The notes beneath the pieces are model-generated. The model ran no database searches. It saw nothing but the letters and a program-made list of their open reading frames with translations, and had not been told where the DNA came from. A stretch of 64,000 nt of DNA from Halobacillus mangrovi (GTDB taxonomy: Bacteria > Bacillota > Bacilli > Bacillales > Halobacillaceae). Shown one piece after another: positions 54,726-64,000 of this stretch (the first letter of the stretch is position 1; every line of letters begins with the position of its first letter). The stretch covers positions 1,302,001 through 1,366,000 of the forward strand of contig NZ_CP020772.1 in the NCBI RefSeq assembly GCF_002097535.1. The letters are read 5' to 3'. The translations under genes were made by a program, and so were the position numbers.

Positions 54726-54783
54726 TATCTTTCCTGTGATATACTTATTTTTATTTTGGAAAAAATGCAAAGGAGAAGTTAAT

Positions 54784-55302
54784 TTGAAAAAGATCGCTCT
54801 TTTCCTAGTCGTCGTTTTATTGATTTTGGCAGGATATATTGGTTATTTGTTTTTCTTTAAAACCTACGATACAGCTGATAAGGAAGTAGATCAGCTGGCA
54901 GAAGGAGAATATAAGCTGTCACTGCCACAGGAGACCGGTTCATCCGCTCTTAGTGCAGAAGAAATTATAGAGCCATATCGCACTACCTACAAAGAGTTGA
55001 TCGGAGAAGCGGAAAATCGTATTGATGGAATTGTAAGTGAAGCGGAAGAGGAATTTGTAGAGAAAAAGCAAAGTGGAGAAGATATTTCTTACAGTTATTT
55101 TTTTAATAAATATAACTCAGCAGCTGATCGACTCGAAGCCAGTACGGACGAAGCATTTGAAGAAATTTATAAGCCGTTGAAAGCTCAACTAGAAGAGCAA
55201 GGATACAAAAGCGAGGCCGCTGAGGATTTGAAGAGAGAGTATCAGAAAACAAAGAAAGGTTGGCGTGCCAGCTTAATGCAGTCGGCTAAAGAATCTTTCT
55301 GA
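54784..55302 (+). CDS. Small membrane-anchored, acidic protein, unknown function
   Basis: This 172-residue protein begins with one hydrophobic helix (about 4-26) and continues as a charged, mainly helical exterior domain with coiled-coil-like stretches (EAENRIDGIVSEAEEEFVEKK). Many Glu residues fit a halophile. I start it at TTG 54784 behind AAAGGAGAA; an upstream in-frame ATG at 54736 has no site. No family recognised. Confidence 0.65.
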   Translation: MKKIALFLVVVLLILAGYIGYLFFFKTYDTADKEVDQLAEGEYKLSLPQETGSSALSAEEIIEPYRTTYKELIGEAENRIDGIVSEAEEEFVEKKQSGEDISYSYFFNKYNSAADRLEASTDEAFEEIYKPLKAQLEEQGYKSEAAEDLKREYQKTKKGWRASLMQSAKESF

Positions 55303-55427
55303 TCGGATTGCATAGTTCAATATACCGTTTTCCAAAAGTTCAATTATGAGATAAGATAATAGTACAGGATTGGGTGATGTGCTAAACACTTCAATAAATA
55401 AAGAGAGTGTTGAAAGGATGAAGTGGA

Positions 55428-55691
55428 TTGGCACAAATAACGAGACTTTTCTTGGACCAGGATGAGTTGTCGATCTTTGGACGGTACAGTGTCCGGTTGG
55501 ATCAGACGATCGTTATTGAACCTGTAAGGCAATTAACAGAAACTACATTTAAACGAATTATGGACACAAAACCAACCATATCAAATATCCGAATTAAAAA
55601 TCCGGATGTAAAACCTTTTTTGGAGTATCCAGGCCCCTACACGTTCAAAAGGGTGCATGGCGTGTTGGTATTTACTCGCAGTGTTTCATAA
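55428..55691 (+). CDS. Small hypothetical protein
   Basis: This 87-residue protein starts at TTG behind AAAGGA, with alternating hydrophobic and charged segments and no signal or membrane helix. I do not recognise the family. A terminator hairpin immediately follows, which supports a real gene. Function unknown. Confidence 0.5.
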   Translation: MAQITRLFLDQDELSIFGRYSVRLDQTIVIEPVRQLTETTFKRIMDTKPTISNIRIKNPDVKPFLEYPGPYTFKRVHGVLVFTRSVS

Positions 55692-55715
55692 AGACAGAGA
55701 GAAAGAAACAAAAGG

Positions 55716-55743
55716 AACCTTCCCTGCAAGGGAAGGTTTTTTT
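55716..55743 (+). terminator. Terminator of the small hypothetical gene
   Basis: AACCTTCCCT pairs with AGGGAAGGTT around GCA, followed by a run of seven T. Confidence 0.85.
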
Positions 55744-55755
55744 GTGCAAAAAAAT

Positions 55756-55780
55756 CCACCGCTCTAAATAGAGCGGTGGG
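55756..55780 (-). terminator. Terminator of the LCP gene
   Basis: CCACCGCTC and GAGCGGTGG pair around TAAATA. On the minus strand it is followed by ATTTTTTT. Confidence 0.8.
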
Positions 55781-55785
55781 TAGGA

Positions 55786-56850
55786 TCAGTTAGTGAGCGA
55801 CGACTCCTCTTCACTGGAAGAATATTGACTGGTGCTTGAGTCTTCACCTGTGCTTGATTTCAGTCCAAGGGCATTCTTCAAGTCATTTTTCACTTTTGTC
55901 AAGCTTTCCTCATCAGGGACGAAATAATAGAGTCCGTCTTCCAAACGTTTATTTTCTCCTTCGATATTAAACGTTTCTGTCTGTGCTTTCTCAGAAGAAA
56001 ATGTTTTCTGTATAGCATAAAGTTCTTGTGGTGAGAGATTGGTTTTTACATTTTTTCCAAGGATATCAGCAATATCTCCGGCTTTGAAAAGTGTACCAGC
56101 AGAAATTGCTTCGTCGATCGATGCTTGGATGAATTGACGCTGACGCTCATCCCTCGGATAAGTGAGATTGGCATCGCGTTTTCTCATCCGAACAAAAGCT
56201 AAAGCTTCCTCTCCATCCATTTTCATTGGTCCTTCTTCAAATTCAATCTTTTTATACCAGTCAAGGCTGCTTCGCTCCCAGAATGGCTCTTTGACATCGA
56301 TCGTTACACCGCCTAATAGATTAACAATTTCAGTGAATCCATCAAAGTTTACGGTTGCGAACCGATCGATCGGAATGTTCAAGTAATTTTCAACGGTTTC
56401 AACCGTCAGTTTTTCACCGCCATATCCAGAGACTTCTCCGAGAGAGTAGGCGGCATTGATTTTATGCTCCCCAGCATAATTTTCCCCAACTTTAGAGGCC
56501 GGGATCTCTACTTTTGTATCACGGGGAACACTTGTCATCGTGATTTTTTTAGTTTCAGGATCGAGGGTCATGACAATCTGCGTGTCTGCCCGTCCAGCCT
56601 GACCATTGGTAGAGTAATCTTCTATTCCCATAAGCAGGATGGATATTGGCTCATCCCCGATATCAACGGCTTCTTCTCTTAAATCTGATTTATCGCCACG
56701 CCCAAGGTCCTGAAAGGATGCCGTGTACACTTGAGAGACGTAATAGAATCCGCCTCCAATTAGCATGGCAAGCAATAATAGGAGTGTCGCCACTCTTCTT
56801 CTTCGTTTCTTTTTATTTTTTCTTCTTACACGTACTATACGTTTGCCCAT
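55786..56850 (-). CDS. LytR-CpsA-Psr family cell-wall glycopolymer ligase
   Basis: This 354-residue protein has a basic N-terminus, one membrane helix (about 20-42), and an outward LCP domain with ILLMGIEDYSTNGQAGRADTQ near residue 70 and SVPRDTKVEIP near residue 108, where the conserved Arg and Asp residues bind polyprenyl phosphate. The C-terminus is a Ser-rich tail. It attaches teichoic acid or another polymer to peptidoglycan. Another LCP gene lies at the right edge of the window, near TagO. Confidence 0.9.
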   Translation of the reverse strand: MGKRIVRVRRKNKKKRRRRVATLLLLLAMLIGGGFYYVSQVYTASFQDLGRGDKSDLREEAVDIGDEPISILLMGIEDYSTNGQAGRADTQIVMTLDPETKKITMTSVPRDTKVEIPASKVGENYAGEHKINAAYSLGEVSGYGGEKLTVETVENYLNIPIDRFATVNFDGFTEIVNLLGGVTIDVKEPFWERSSLDWYKKIEFEEGPMKMDGEEALAFVRMRKRDANLTYPRDERQRQFIQASIDEAISAGTLFKAGDIADILGKNVKTNLSPQELYAIQKTFSSEKAQTETFNIEGENKRLEDGLYYFVPDEESLTKVKNDLKNALGLKSSTGEDSSTSQYSSSEEESSLTN

Positions 56851-57093
56851 ATTATGAACACCTCAATTTACTAACCTCTCAAATTAATATTCTAACACAT
56901 ATGAAAACTCCCATACGACACCCATCAAACGTAGGAAGATCCGTAATATGATTGTTACAAGTAGGTCTAAGGTTGTGTTTCTTTGGAATGATTTATCTTT
57001 TTTTACAAAAATAAAATATATTCTCAATTCTGAATTTTATATACTGAGAAATAGAGCAAGAATTTATCATATTTTGTAAAGGAGGCAACACAT

Positions 57094-60000
57094 TTGAAAA
57101 AAACAGTCATCTGGAGTTTGATTTTGATGCTTGTAGCCGGTTCAGCTATTACTCCATTCCCTAAAGTAGCAAAGGCTGAAACGCAGTCAGATCTTTTGAT
57201 CTCTGAATATGTCGAAGGGTCCAGCTACAATAAGGCGATTGAGATTTATAACGGTACAGGCGGAGATGTGGATTTATCGCAATACACAGTTGAAATTTAC
57301 AGCAATGGGAATACCACCGCTAACACATCTTATCAAATGGAAGGAACTTTAGCTGCGGGTGAAGTGTTTGTTATTTCTAATTCACAGGCGCAGGAAGCCA
57401 TTCAAAATGTAAGTGATGTAAACAATAACGTTACGAATTTCAACGGTAATGATGCGTTAGTTTTGAAAAAAAACGATGCGGTCGTTGATTCCCTGGGACA
57501 GATTGGAAACAGCGCATATTTCGCTACAGATGTCACATTGCTACGGAATTTGAATGTAGCGACAGGCGATACAGACGCTACGGACGCGGTTGATCTTTCC
57601 GAACAATGGGACCAGTTTGCGAAAGATACATTCAAATATCTAGGCAATACGAATGTACCTGAAACGGAAACAGGAGAAGTACAATCCATTGCAGATGCTC
57701 GCCAGGCTGAAGGTGAGACGGTAACGGTGGAAGGAATCGCGACAGCATCCTTCGAAGCGGGCGGCCAAACCAACCTCTACATACAAGACGATACAGCAGG
57801 TGTGATTGTTCGTGCCCCGGGTATTACTGCAGCTATTGGGGATCAGGTGGAAGCGACAGGTGAAATGGGAGATTATTATGGCATGCAGCAAATTGAAACT
57901 TCCTCATCTCAAGTCGAAGTCACAGCTGAAGACTCCGGCGTCCCTACTCCTGAAGTTGTCAGTTCCTCCAACTTCAGTGCTGAAAAAGGTGAAGAAATTG
58001 AAGCAGAGTTCGTACAAGTGGGACCTGTTGAAATTACAGATAGTAATCAGCACGGTGATTTTACAGCACAGGGTGAAAATGGAACGTTTTTGATCACCCC
58101 TGAAAATGAAGACTTTCTAGAAGTCGGTCAAACATATGAGCAAATCAATGGTGTGGTTAACTACAGTTTCGGTGAATATAAACTGGTACCACGTTTCCAA
58201 GCTGACATCATTCAAAAAGTTTTTGCTGTAACAGCGAGCCCATCGGCTGGTGAAGTGGTAAAAGGAACAGAGGTTACTTTGAAAACAGCAGAGCCAGGGG
58301 CAACGGTTCATTATGCGACGGACGATTCAGAGCCTACCGCCGAGAGTAAAGAATTTACAGAACCGGTCGTCATTGAAGAAGATACTACGATTAAAGCAGT
58401 TGCGGTTCGGGAAAATGGCGACGTCAGTGAGGTAGCGACTTTTACTTACACTGCCTTGAAACCTCTCGATGAATTAGAAATTCATGACATTCAGGGAGCG
58501 TCTCACACGTCCCCTTATGAAGGTCGAGTCGTAGAAGAAGTAGAGGGCGTCGTGACTAAGTTAGATGGTTCAAACGGATTTTACATGCAAAGTGTAAATC
58601 CAGATGATAATGTAAAAACTTCTGAGGGAATTTATGTGTACAAACGGAACGATGGTGTAAACGTTGGCGATCAAGTTACGGTCAGTGGTGAAGTAAATGA
58701 GTGGAGGGAAGACGGTTATTCTGATGCCGATGATCTCCTGACAACTCAAATTACAGCCTCCGGTTTAGAAGTCACTGCATCAGGTCAGGACTTACCTGAG
58801 CCAGTAGTCATTGGTGAGGACCGTACACCACCGACTGAAATTATCGAAAACGACGGTTTACAGTCTTTCGATCCAAATGAAGACGGAATTGATTTTTATG
58901 AAAGCCTTGAAGGCATGTTCATTGAACTTCCGGAAGCAAAAGTGACGGGTCCAATCAAATACGATGAGCTGCCTGTTTATGTAGAAGCTAGCGAAGACCA
59001 GCTGTTCACGGATGCTGGTGGTTTGTTGATCTCCCCTGAAGATTACAACCCTGAGCGTATGCTGGTTGACGTAGACGGCATTGACGTGACAGCGAAAACG
59101 GGTGACTATTTCAAAGAATCCATTACGGGTGTGGTGAGTTATGATTACAGCAACTACAAAATACGTGTAGCTGGAGACTTTCCACAGATCTATGATGGCG
59201 GAACAGAACGAGAATCCGCGAAACTTAAAGGACTGAAGCAGAAAATGACGGTAGCCAGTTACAACGTTGAAAATTACTCAGCTGAAACAGATCCTGAAAA
59301 AGTTGAGAAAATTGCTGACTCTATCGTTAACAACTTGAATACTCCTGATGTTGTCGGTCTGATTGAAATGCAGGATAACAATGGAGCCACCGACGATGGA
59401 ACGGTCGATGCCAGCGAAAGCTACCAGACGCTGATTGATGCAATTGTAGAAGCGGGTGGGCCACGTTATGAATTTACTGATATTGCTCCTCAAGATAAAA
59501 CAGACGGAGGTCAGCCTGGTGGGAACATTCGCGTTGGGTTCATTTATAACCCTGAGCGTGTGACGCTTACGGATAAACCAGATGGAGACGCCGTCACAGC
59601 TGTCGATGTGAATGAAGACGGTCTCACGTTGAATCCTGGGCGTGTTGATCCAACAAACGATGCTTTCTACGATTCAAGAAAACCTCTAGCTGCTGAATTT
59701 GAATTCAATGGAGAAAAAGTCGTTATCGTTGCTAATCACTTCAATTCCAAAGGCGGTGACGATGGATTGTTCGGAGCTTCTCAACCTGTCGAGCTGGGCA
59801 GTGAGGAACAGCGGATCCAACAAGCGAAGGTTATTAATGGCTTTGTCAAAAAAATAGAAAATGAAGTCAACGATGCGAATGTCGTCGTACTAGGAGACCT
59901 GAACGATTTTGAATTTTCCGCTCCAATTGAAACCCTGGAAGGAGATATTCTTGCTAATATGATTGAGGAAGTTCCCCATGATGAGCGCTATACGTATATC

Positions 60001-60246
60001 TATCAAGGGAACTCTCAAGTACTGGATCATATCCTTGTTAATAAAGACTTGAAAAAACAAACGAAGGTAGAAACAGTTAACATTAATGCAGATTTCTCAG
60101 AAGAAGATGGTCGTGCCAGTGATCATGATCCTGTATTAGCTCAGATTCACATTAAAAAAGATAAAGCTGATGAAGCTAAGGATTGGTTTCATCATTGGTT
60201 TTATACTATTTGGAATAAGTATTTTGGTGATCATTTTGGTTTTTAA
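57094..60246 (+). CDS. Large secreted multidomain nuclease (endonuclease/exonuclease/phosphatase)
   Basis: This 1050-residue exported protein starts at TTG. It has a signal peptide of about 28 residues, a lamin-tail-like domain (30-150), an OB-fold (about 190-300, VEGIATASFEAGGQTNLYIQ), a chitobiase-like module (about 375-455, SEPTAESKEF), a second OB-like region (about 470-590) and a C-terminal EEP nuclease domain (710-1030). The nuclease has VASYNVENYSA, VVLGDLNDFE and SDHDPVLAQ motifs. It is close in design to Bacillus YhcR-type nucleases. It probably scavenges DNA or phosphate from outside the cell. Confidence 0.87.
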   Translation: MKKTVIWSLILMLVAGSAITPFPKVAKAETQSDLLISEYVEGSSYNKAIEIYNGTGGDVDLSQYTVEIYSNGNTTANTSYQMEGTLAAGEVFVISNSQAQEAIQNVSDVNNNVTNFNGNDALVLKKNDAVVDSLGQIGNSAYFATDVTLLRNLNVATGDTDATDAVDLSEQWDQFAKDTFKYLGNTNVPETETGEVQSIADARQAEGETVTVEGIATASFEAGGQTNLYIQDDTAGVIVRAPGITAAIGDQVEATGEMGDYYGMQQIETSSSQVEVTAEDSGVPTPEVVSSSNFSAEKGEEIEAEFVQVGPVEITDSNQHGDFTAQGENGTFLITPENEDFLEVGQTYEQINGVVNYSFGEYKLVPRFQADIIQKVFAVTASPSAGEVVKGTEVTLKTAEPGATVHYATDDSEPTAESKEFTEPVVIEEDTTIKAVAVRENGDVSEVATFTYTALKPLDELEIHDIQGASHTSPYEGRVVEEVEGVVTKLDGSNGFYMQSVNPDDNVKTSEGIYVYKRNDGVNVGDQVTVSGEVNEWREDGYSDADDLLTTQITASGLEVTASGQDLPEPVVIGEDRTPPTEIIENDGLQSFDPNEDGIDFYESLEGMFIELPEAKVTGPIKYDELPVYVEASEDQLFTDAGGLLISPEDYNPERMLVDVDGIDVTAKTGDYFKESITGVVSYDYSNYKIRVAGDFPQIYDGGTERESAKLKGLKQKMTVASYNVENYSAETDPEKVEKIADSIVNNLNTPDVVGLIEMQDNNGATDDGTVDASESYQTLIDAIVEAGGPRYEFTDIAPQDKTDGGQPGGNIRVGFIYNPERVTLTDKPDGDAVTAVDVNEDGLTLNPGRVDPTNDAFYDSRKPLAAEFEFNGEKVVIVANHFNSKGGDDGLFGASQPVELGSEEQRIQQAKVINGFVKKIENEVNDANVVVLGDLNDFEFSAPIETLEGDILANMIEEVPHDERYTYIYQGNSQVLDHILVNKDLKKQTKVETVNINADFSEEDGRASDHDPVLAQIHIKKDKADEAKDWFHHWFYTIWNKYFGDHFGF

Positions 60247-60252
60247 AATGAG

Positions 60253-60299
60253 AAAATCCCCGCGGTGAGCGGGGATTTTTTCTAAGTTAGTGCTAACTT
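60253..60299. terminator. Bidirectional terminators after the nuclease gene
   Basis: AAAATCCCCGC pairs with GCGGGGATTTT, then TTT. Next, AAGTTAG and CTAACTT (60284-60299) pair around TG and, on the minus strand, run into a T-rich stretch, which suits the convergent permease gene. Confidence 0.8.
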
Positions 60300-60305
60300 C
60301 CTTGT

Positions 60306-61766
60306 TTAAATTTCTTCTTTTTCTAAAATGAGATAATTCATTTCTTTACGATCAATGCTATTGTAACGCTTTGCATTGACGAGGTAGAAAACAATACCGA
60401 TCAAGATCCACACTCCAAGAGCGATATAGGATTCTCTCCCTAATGAAGCCGGGGATCCAGGGAAGAGAAGCAATACGAGAAAACCGATGGAACTGATCAT
60501 ACCGATCAGAGATAACAGTTTTCTTCCTGGAGCAACGACGTCATAGGCTCCGTTAGATTTACTGTTTGATGACCAGCGGAAGAATTTATAGGCGGTCGCT
60601 GTACAGAAAAAGTATGCAATTGCAACGCCGGTCGATGACATGTCTACTACCCATAGTAATGCTTCACGGCCGAACCAAGGAGCAATCAAGCAAATTGCCA
60701 TCGTAAACAGGATGCCAACGTAAGGGGTATGGTATTTAGAATGTAGTTTTCTGAACATGTCTGGCAGGATTCTCGCACGGCCCATGGCAAAAGTCAGGCG
60801 GCTTGCTGAAATATAGAATCCGTTCAGTCCAGTAAAGATACCCATAGATACTGCGATCCCGATGATTAAGACACCGGCTCGTCCCATATAGCTTTCAATG
60901 GCATCTCCAGTTCCCCACACGGAATTATTTGTTTCAATCTGTGCTAGAAGGTCCTGCCAAGGCATCGTGCTCGCTGTGATCAAAATCATGGCACTATAGG
61001 CCAATCCCGCTGCGAGCAGGGACCAAATAATTAAACCAAAAGCTTTCTTTGGATCAAAAGTGAACTCTTCAGCTGCCTGAGGAATGTTATCAAATCCTAC
61101 ATAAGCGAAAGGCGCAAGAGCAAGAATAGATAAAATCGATGCTATGGCTGTTTTATCAGGCTGGAAAGCAGGTGAGATATTCTCTACGCTCGGTCCTTCT
61201 GTAAATATTGCTCCTACAGCCAACAGAGCAATACCTAAAATTAAAATGATACTGAAAATAAACTGAGTGCGGCCTGAAAAACTTGCTCCTCGGATATTCA
61301 AGAATGCGAAAATAATGAGAGCAATACTGGCAATAGCAATTTGAATGATAGAAACTTCATAACCAGCTACCGTGTATAAATTTCCTGTTCTCACGAAATC
61401 GGGAAACAAAAATTTAGCGAGTAAAGCAAGGGCGGAAGCGTTCAACGCAACAATGCAGATATAACCCAGTGTCAAAAACCATCCAGCGAGAAAGGCGAAT
61501 TTCCTGCCAAATCCAATATAGGCATAAGCGAATTCTCCGCCTGTAACCGGAAACTTCTCAATTAGGAAACCATAGCTGACACCAATGATCATCATCAGGA
61601 CAGCACCAAGCAAAATGCCGATGACAACCCCGATCGGTCCCGCTTGATTGATCCAGTCTGTAGGTAAAACAAAGGCTCCCCAGCCAATGGCCGACCCAAA
61701 GGCAATGGCCCAAACCCAATGAGCTTTCAGAGACCTTTCAAGTTTCTTACGTTCTCTATTCACCAT
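60306..61766 (-). CDS. APC-superfamily amino acid permease
   Basis: This 486-residue membrane protein has 12 hydrophobic segments and APC features: AIAFGSAIGWGAFVLP near residue 20, GVSYGFLIEKFPVTGGEFAYAY near residue 62, and FAYVGFDNIPQAAEEF near residue 217. It imports an amino acid or amine, but the substrate cannot be read from sequence. AGGAGG lies about 11 bases before the ATG, slightly longer than usual. It is a single gene between convergent and divergent neighbours. Confidence 0.87.
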   Translation of the reverse strand: MVNRERKKLERSLKAHWVWAIAFGSAIGWGAFVLPTDWINQAGPIGVVIGILLGAVLMMIIGVSYGFLIEKFPVTGGEFAYAYIGFGRKFAFLAGWFLTLGYICIVALNASALALLAKFLFPDFVRTGNLYTVAGYEVSIIQIAIASIALIIFAFLNIRGASFSGRTQFIFSIILILGIALLAVGAIFTEGPSVENISPAFQPDKTAIASILSILALAPFAYVGFDNIPQAAEEFTFDPKKAFGLIIWSLLAAGLAYSAMILITASTMPWQDLLAQIETNNSVWGTGDAIESYMGRAGVLIIGIAVSMGIFTGLNGFYISASRLTFAMGRARILPDMFRKLHSKYHTPYVGILFTMAICLIAPWFGREALLWVVDMSSTGVAIAYFFCTATAYKFFRWSSNSKSNGAYDVVAPGRKLLSLIGMISSIGFLVLLLFPGSPASLGRESYIALGVWILIGIVFYLVNAKRYNSIDRKEMNYLILEKEEI

Positions 61767-62375
61767 ATTTCGATAATCCTCCTAGAAAAATGACATAAAA
61801 CATATTGTAAGGAAATAAATAAGAACATTGCAAATGATTTCTCGGACTGCCTCTAGGTTTATATTGACTTATTTTCTGCTGGCTAAACCTTATTATGAAG
61901 AGGATTATACTCCATAAATTGGAAGTTGGAGAAGTTATTCTTTTGTAGGGAAAAACTCGGTCAATCACCCCATTAAGTTTTAAACAACACACGAAGAGGT
62001 ATAAAAGTTTTTGGAGAAAGCTCTGAAAGCAACAAGAATGCATTTGTTTCCATTGTCTTGAGAGATGAAAATTTGTACTACTTTTTTCCTGTTCTTAACT
62101 TTTTTTGAAACTATCCCCATGTCTAACCGTCCAAGTAATACAAGGGAAAAACAAAGCTAGAGATGGTGCCGGAAAAACGATTAAAGTGTTTATGAAAGTA
62201 AAAAAAGGGCTAACAAATAATTAAGAAAAAATGTATATCTCGGACGTCTTTGTTGTGCTATAATCTTTTAAGATTATTGTTCGAAGTAGAGCAGGATTTA
62301 TTCAGCAAGAGATGGAAAAATTATAGTAGCTTACTTCAAAGTGGAGAGGACATAATAAACCTGAGGAGGGTCTTT
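61767..62375. other. Long intergenic region before tagO
   Basis: About 600 AT-rich bases between the permease and tagO. The right end holds the tagO promoter: an extended -10 TGCTATAAT (62256-62264). I see no gene, riboswitch or repeat here. The in-frame upstream extension of TagO from 62250 lacks a ribosome site. Confidence 0.5.
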
Positions 62376-63419
62376 ATGGAGTATAAGGCCTTGTTATTCT
62401 GCTTTATAGCATCTGTTTTAATTACGCCGCTTGTAAAGAAGATGGCGATTAAAATTGGAGCAACCGATAAACCGAATCATCGAAAAGTGCATAAGATCGT
62501 CATGCCGCGGCTAGGGGGACTAGCCATATTTCTCAGTTTCGCCATTGGCTTATTGTTTTTCTTTCCTGAAAGTAAATTCACATGGCCTGTATTTATAGGA
62601 GCAACAATTATTATTATTACAGGAATTCTTGATGATATGAAGGAATTGTCAGCGAAGGTAAAGCTTGGTGGTCAACTGTTAGCAACGATCGTAGTTGTTA
62701 TCGGCGGTGTTCAAGTCGAATACATTAATTTACCTTTCGGAGGTCAATTGGAATTTGGATATTTGAGCATTCCGATTACGATTTTATGGATTGTCGGGAT
62801 AACTAACGCGATCAACTTGATCGACGGGCTTGATGGACTGGCAGCAGGAGTATCAGCCATTGCGCTGTTGACGATATCTGGAATGGCGATCACGATGGGG
62901 AATGTGTTCGTGGTTTTTGCAGGCTTTATGATGCTAGGAAGTACACTAGGATTTCTCCTTTACAACTTTTACCCGGCAAAAATTTTCATGGGAGATACCG
63001 GAGCTTTGTTCTTAGGCTTTATGATCAGTGTTCTTTCTTTACTTGGATTTAAAAATGTTACCTTGTTCTCATTCATTATTCCGGTCATCATACTTGGTGT
63101 TCCGATCTCGGATACCCTTTTTGCGATTGTGCGAAGAGTTATCCAACGGAAGCCGCTGTCCGCACCAGATAAATCTCACTTACATCACTGCCTCATAAAT
63201 TTAGGGTATAGCCATCCGGAGACAGTGCTTATGATTTATGCTGTTAGTGCCTTATTTAGTTTAGCCGCAGTCATCTTTTCACAGGCAACGATGTTCGGAG
63301 CCCTGTCAGTCATTGCTCTCCTCATCCTCATGATTGAGTTGATTGTTGAAATGACAGGCTTAATCGGTAAAGAATACAAACCAATTCTTAATTTAATTAA
63401 AGATTATCGCAAACGATAA
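62376..63419 (+). CDS. tagO: UDP-GlcNAc:undecaprenyl-phosphate GlcNAc-1-phosphate transferase (TagO/WecA)
   Basis: This 347-residue membrane enzyme has about ten hydrophobic segments. Catalytic motifs are ILDDMKEL near residue 87 and INLIDGLDGLAAG near residue 147 (the DDxxD and NxxxD loops) and FMGDTGALFLGF near residue 205. A cytoplasmic His-rich loop (SHLHHCL) lies near residue 268. It starts teichoic-acid or other glycopolymer synthesis by loading GlcNAc-1-P onto the lipid carrier. ATG 62376 is chosen for its GAGGAGGG. LCP genes flank it, fitting that pathway. Confidence 0.9.
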   Translation: MEYKALLFCFIASVLITPLVKKMAIKIGATDKPNHRKVHKIVMPRLGGLAIFLSFAIGLLFFFPESKFTWPVFIGATIIIITGILDDMKELSAKVKLGGQLLATIVVVIGGVQVEYINLPFGGQLEFGYLSIPITILWIVGITNAINLIDGLDGLAAGVSAIALLTISGMAITMGNVFVVFAGFMMLGSTLGFLLYNFYPAKIFMGDTGALFLGFMISVLSLLGFKNVTLFSFIIPVIILGVPISDTLFAIVRRVIQRKPLSAPDKSHLHHCLINLGYSHPETVLMIYAVSALFSLAAVIFSQATMFGALSVIALLILMIELIVEMTGLIGKEYKPILNLIKDYRKR

Positions 63420-63427
63420 AGATATAA

Positions 63428-63464
63428 GCTGCCTTGCAGAATCCCTGCAAGGCAGCTATTTTTA
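63428..63464 (+). terminator. Terminator of tagO
   Basis: AGCTGCCTTGCA pairs perfectly with TGCAAGGCAGCT around GAATCC, followed by ATTTTTATT. Confidence 0.85.
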
Positions 63465-63501
63465 TTACCTGGGAAATAAATCGTCGAATGGTGGAAAGTA
63501 A

Positions 63502-63536
63502 AACGCGAATGAACCTTATAATGGCCCATTCGCGTT
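63502..63536 (-). terminator. Terminator of the right-edge LCP gene
   Basis: AACGCGAATG pairs with CATTCGCGTT around about 15 bases, next to the stop codon of the minus-strand LCP gene. It continues into a T-rich run on that strand. Confidence 0.65.
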
Positions 63537-63542
63537 ATTGTT

Positions 63543-64000
63543 TCACGTTTCACTTTCATCATCGGCATCATCTGCAAACGTATTTACCTCTTGATCTTCG
63601 TCTGGTTTTTCAAGGTTGAGGTGTGTCCTTAGTTCACTCTTAGTTGAAAGCAAACTGTCTTCATAAACGTCATAATACCATACGCCGTTTTTTCTCATTC
63701 CTTCACCTTGAAGCTGCATTTTCTCAAAGGATAATCCTTGTTTTTCTAGAAAGTAATCTTTGAAGGAGATCATTTCGTCAAATGTTAAATTCGTCTTGAG
63801 ATTATTACTGATGGAATCGAGGATTTCACTGAAATTACTCATGGAACTCGTCGTCATGGATTGTCGGACTATTTCTTGAATTAAATCCATCTGTCTTTGC
63901 CCGCGTGCAAGATCGCTATCATATTTTCTTGTTCTTGCTAAGGCCAATGCTTCTTCCCCATTTAACCTTTGGTATCCTTTTTCAAGTTCAATGGCACCAG
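63543..64000 (-). CDS. LytR-CpsA-Psr family protein, C-terminal part (5' end beyond window)
   Basis: The reading frame runs to the window edge without a start. The visible 152 residues include LNGEEALALARTRKYDSDLARGQRQMD, the conserved LCP motif with the Arg residues around RTRKYDSDLARGQRQ. A non-conserved acidic C-terminus (KPDEDQEVNTFADDADDESET) follows. It would be a second glycopolymer ligase, convergent with tagO. Confidence 0.85.
   Translation of the reverse strand, partial: GAIELEKGYQRLNGEEALALARTRKYDSDLARGQRQMDLIQEIVRQSMTTSSMSNFSEILDSISNNLKTNLTFDEMISFKDYFLEKQGLSFEKMQLQGEGMRKNGVWYYDVYEDSLLSTKSELRTHLNLEKPDEDQEVNTFADDADDESET

Noticed and set aside
61767..62250. Riboswitch before tagO or the amino-acid permease
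   Set aside because: The region is AT-rich with no conserved aptamer pattern, no T-box-type core and no paired terminator/antiterminator that I can see.

Overview
The window is a bacterial chromosome segment from a Bacillaceae member, most likely a moderately halophilic genus close to Halobacillus, Pontibacillus or Thalassobacillus. This rests on gene content and style, not on a database match: strong AGGAGG ribosome sites, frequent TTG/GTG starts, acidic exported proteins, CcpA-type cre sites, LacI-controlled sugar ABC loci without their own ATPase, SLH and LytR-CpsA-Psr proteins, and a TagO-like transferase. I see no rRNA, tRNA, CRISPR array, phage or insertion-sequence gene.

Layout. (1) 1-1305: a truncated glycolate oxidase GlcD gene on the minus strand. 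(2) 1644-17683: a large acyl-CoA catabolic region. It has two acyl-CoA dehydrogenases, three short-chain dehydrogenases, a split MaoC hydratase pair, a thiolase, a TetR regulator, a thioesterase, an acyl-CoA ligase, a complete branched-chain-amino-acid-type ABC transporter and a third acyl-CoA dehydrogenase. Together these look like uptake, CoA activation and beta-oxidation of a carboxylic acid I cannot identify. Two copies of a TetR-like palindrome and a perfect cre consensus lie at unit starts. (3) 17721-20759: a lone RND exporter on the minus strand. (4) 21262-24034: a second, smaller beta-oxidation operon. (5) 24346-27767: cstA followed by a small CC-rich protein, a cory-CC-star protein and a cysteine-free ArsA/GET3-type ATPase. 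This is the best candidate for a poorly described system.

(6) 27821-36773: a glucan or glucoside locus. It holds a GH3 beta-glucosidase, a sugar-binding lipoprotein with two permeases, a LacI regulator, an EamA transporter broken by one stop codon, and a secreted glucoamylase-like (PF10091/GH144-type) enzyme. Three transcription units carry the same GAAACGTTTC operator. (7) 37014-37949: a NERD-domain protein flanked by short repeats. (8) 38136-44864: a maltodextrin locus (cyclomaltodextrinase, MdxEFG-like transporter, LacI regulator).

(9) 45058-53501: a SEC-C protein, a small membrane-anchored protein, a degenerate-GGDEF membrane protein overlapping a processive glycosyltransferase, an SLH-anchored polysaccharide deacetylase and a large secreted amylase. 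The middle genes suggest a c-di-GMP-controlled exopolysaccharide. (10) 53653-64000: cell-envelope and extracellular functions (DUF218, two LCP ligases, a large secreted nuclease, an amino-acid permease, TagO) and three small proteins.

Intergenic DNA holds at least four short repeat families: TAGGGAACAA clusters, ATATATCGGC/ATATCAGCGAA clusters, CTGGATGACCTGAGG elements, and one roughly 107-bp structured element with 10-bp inverted ends.
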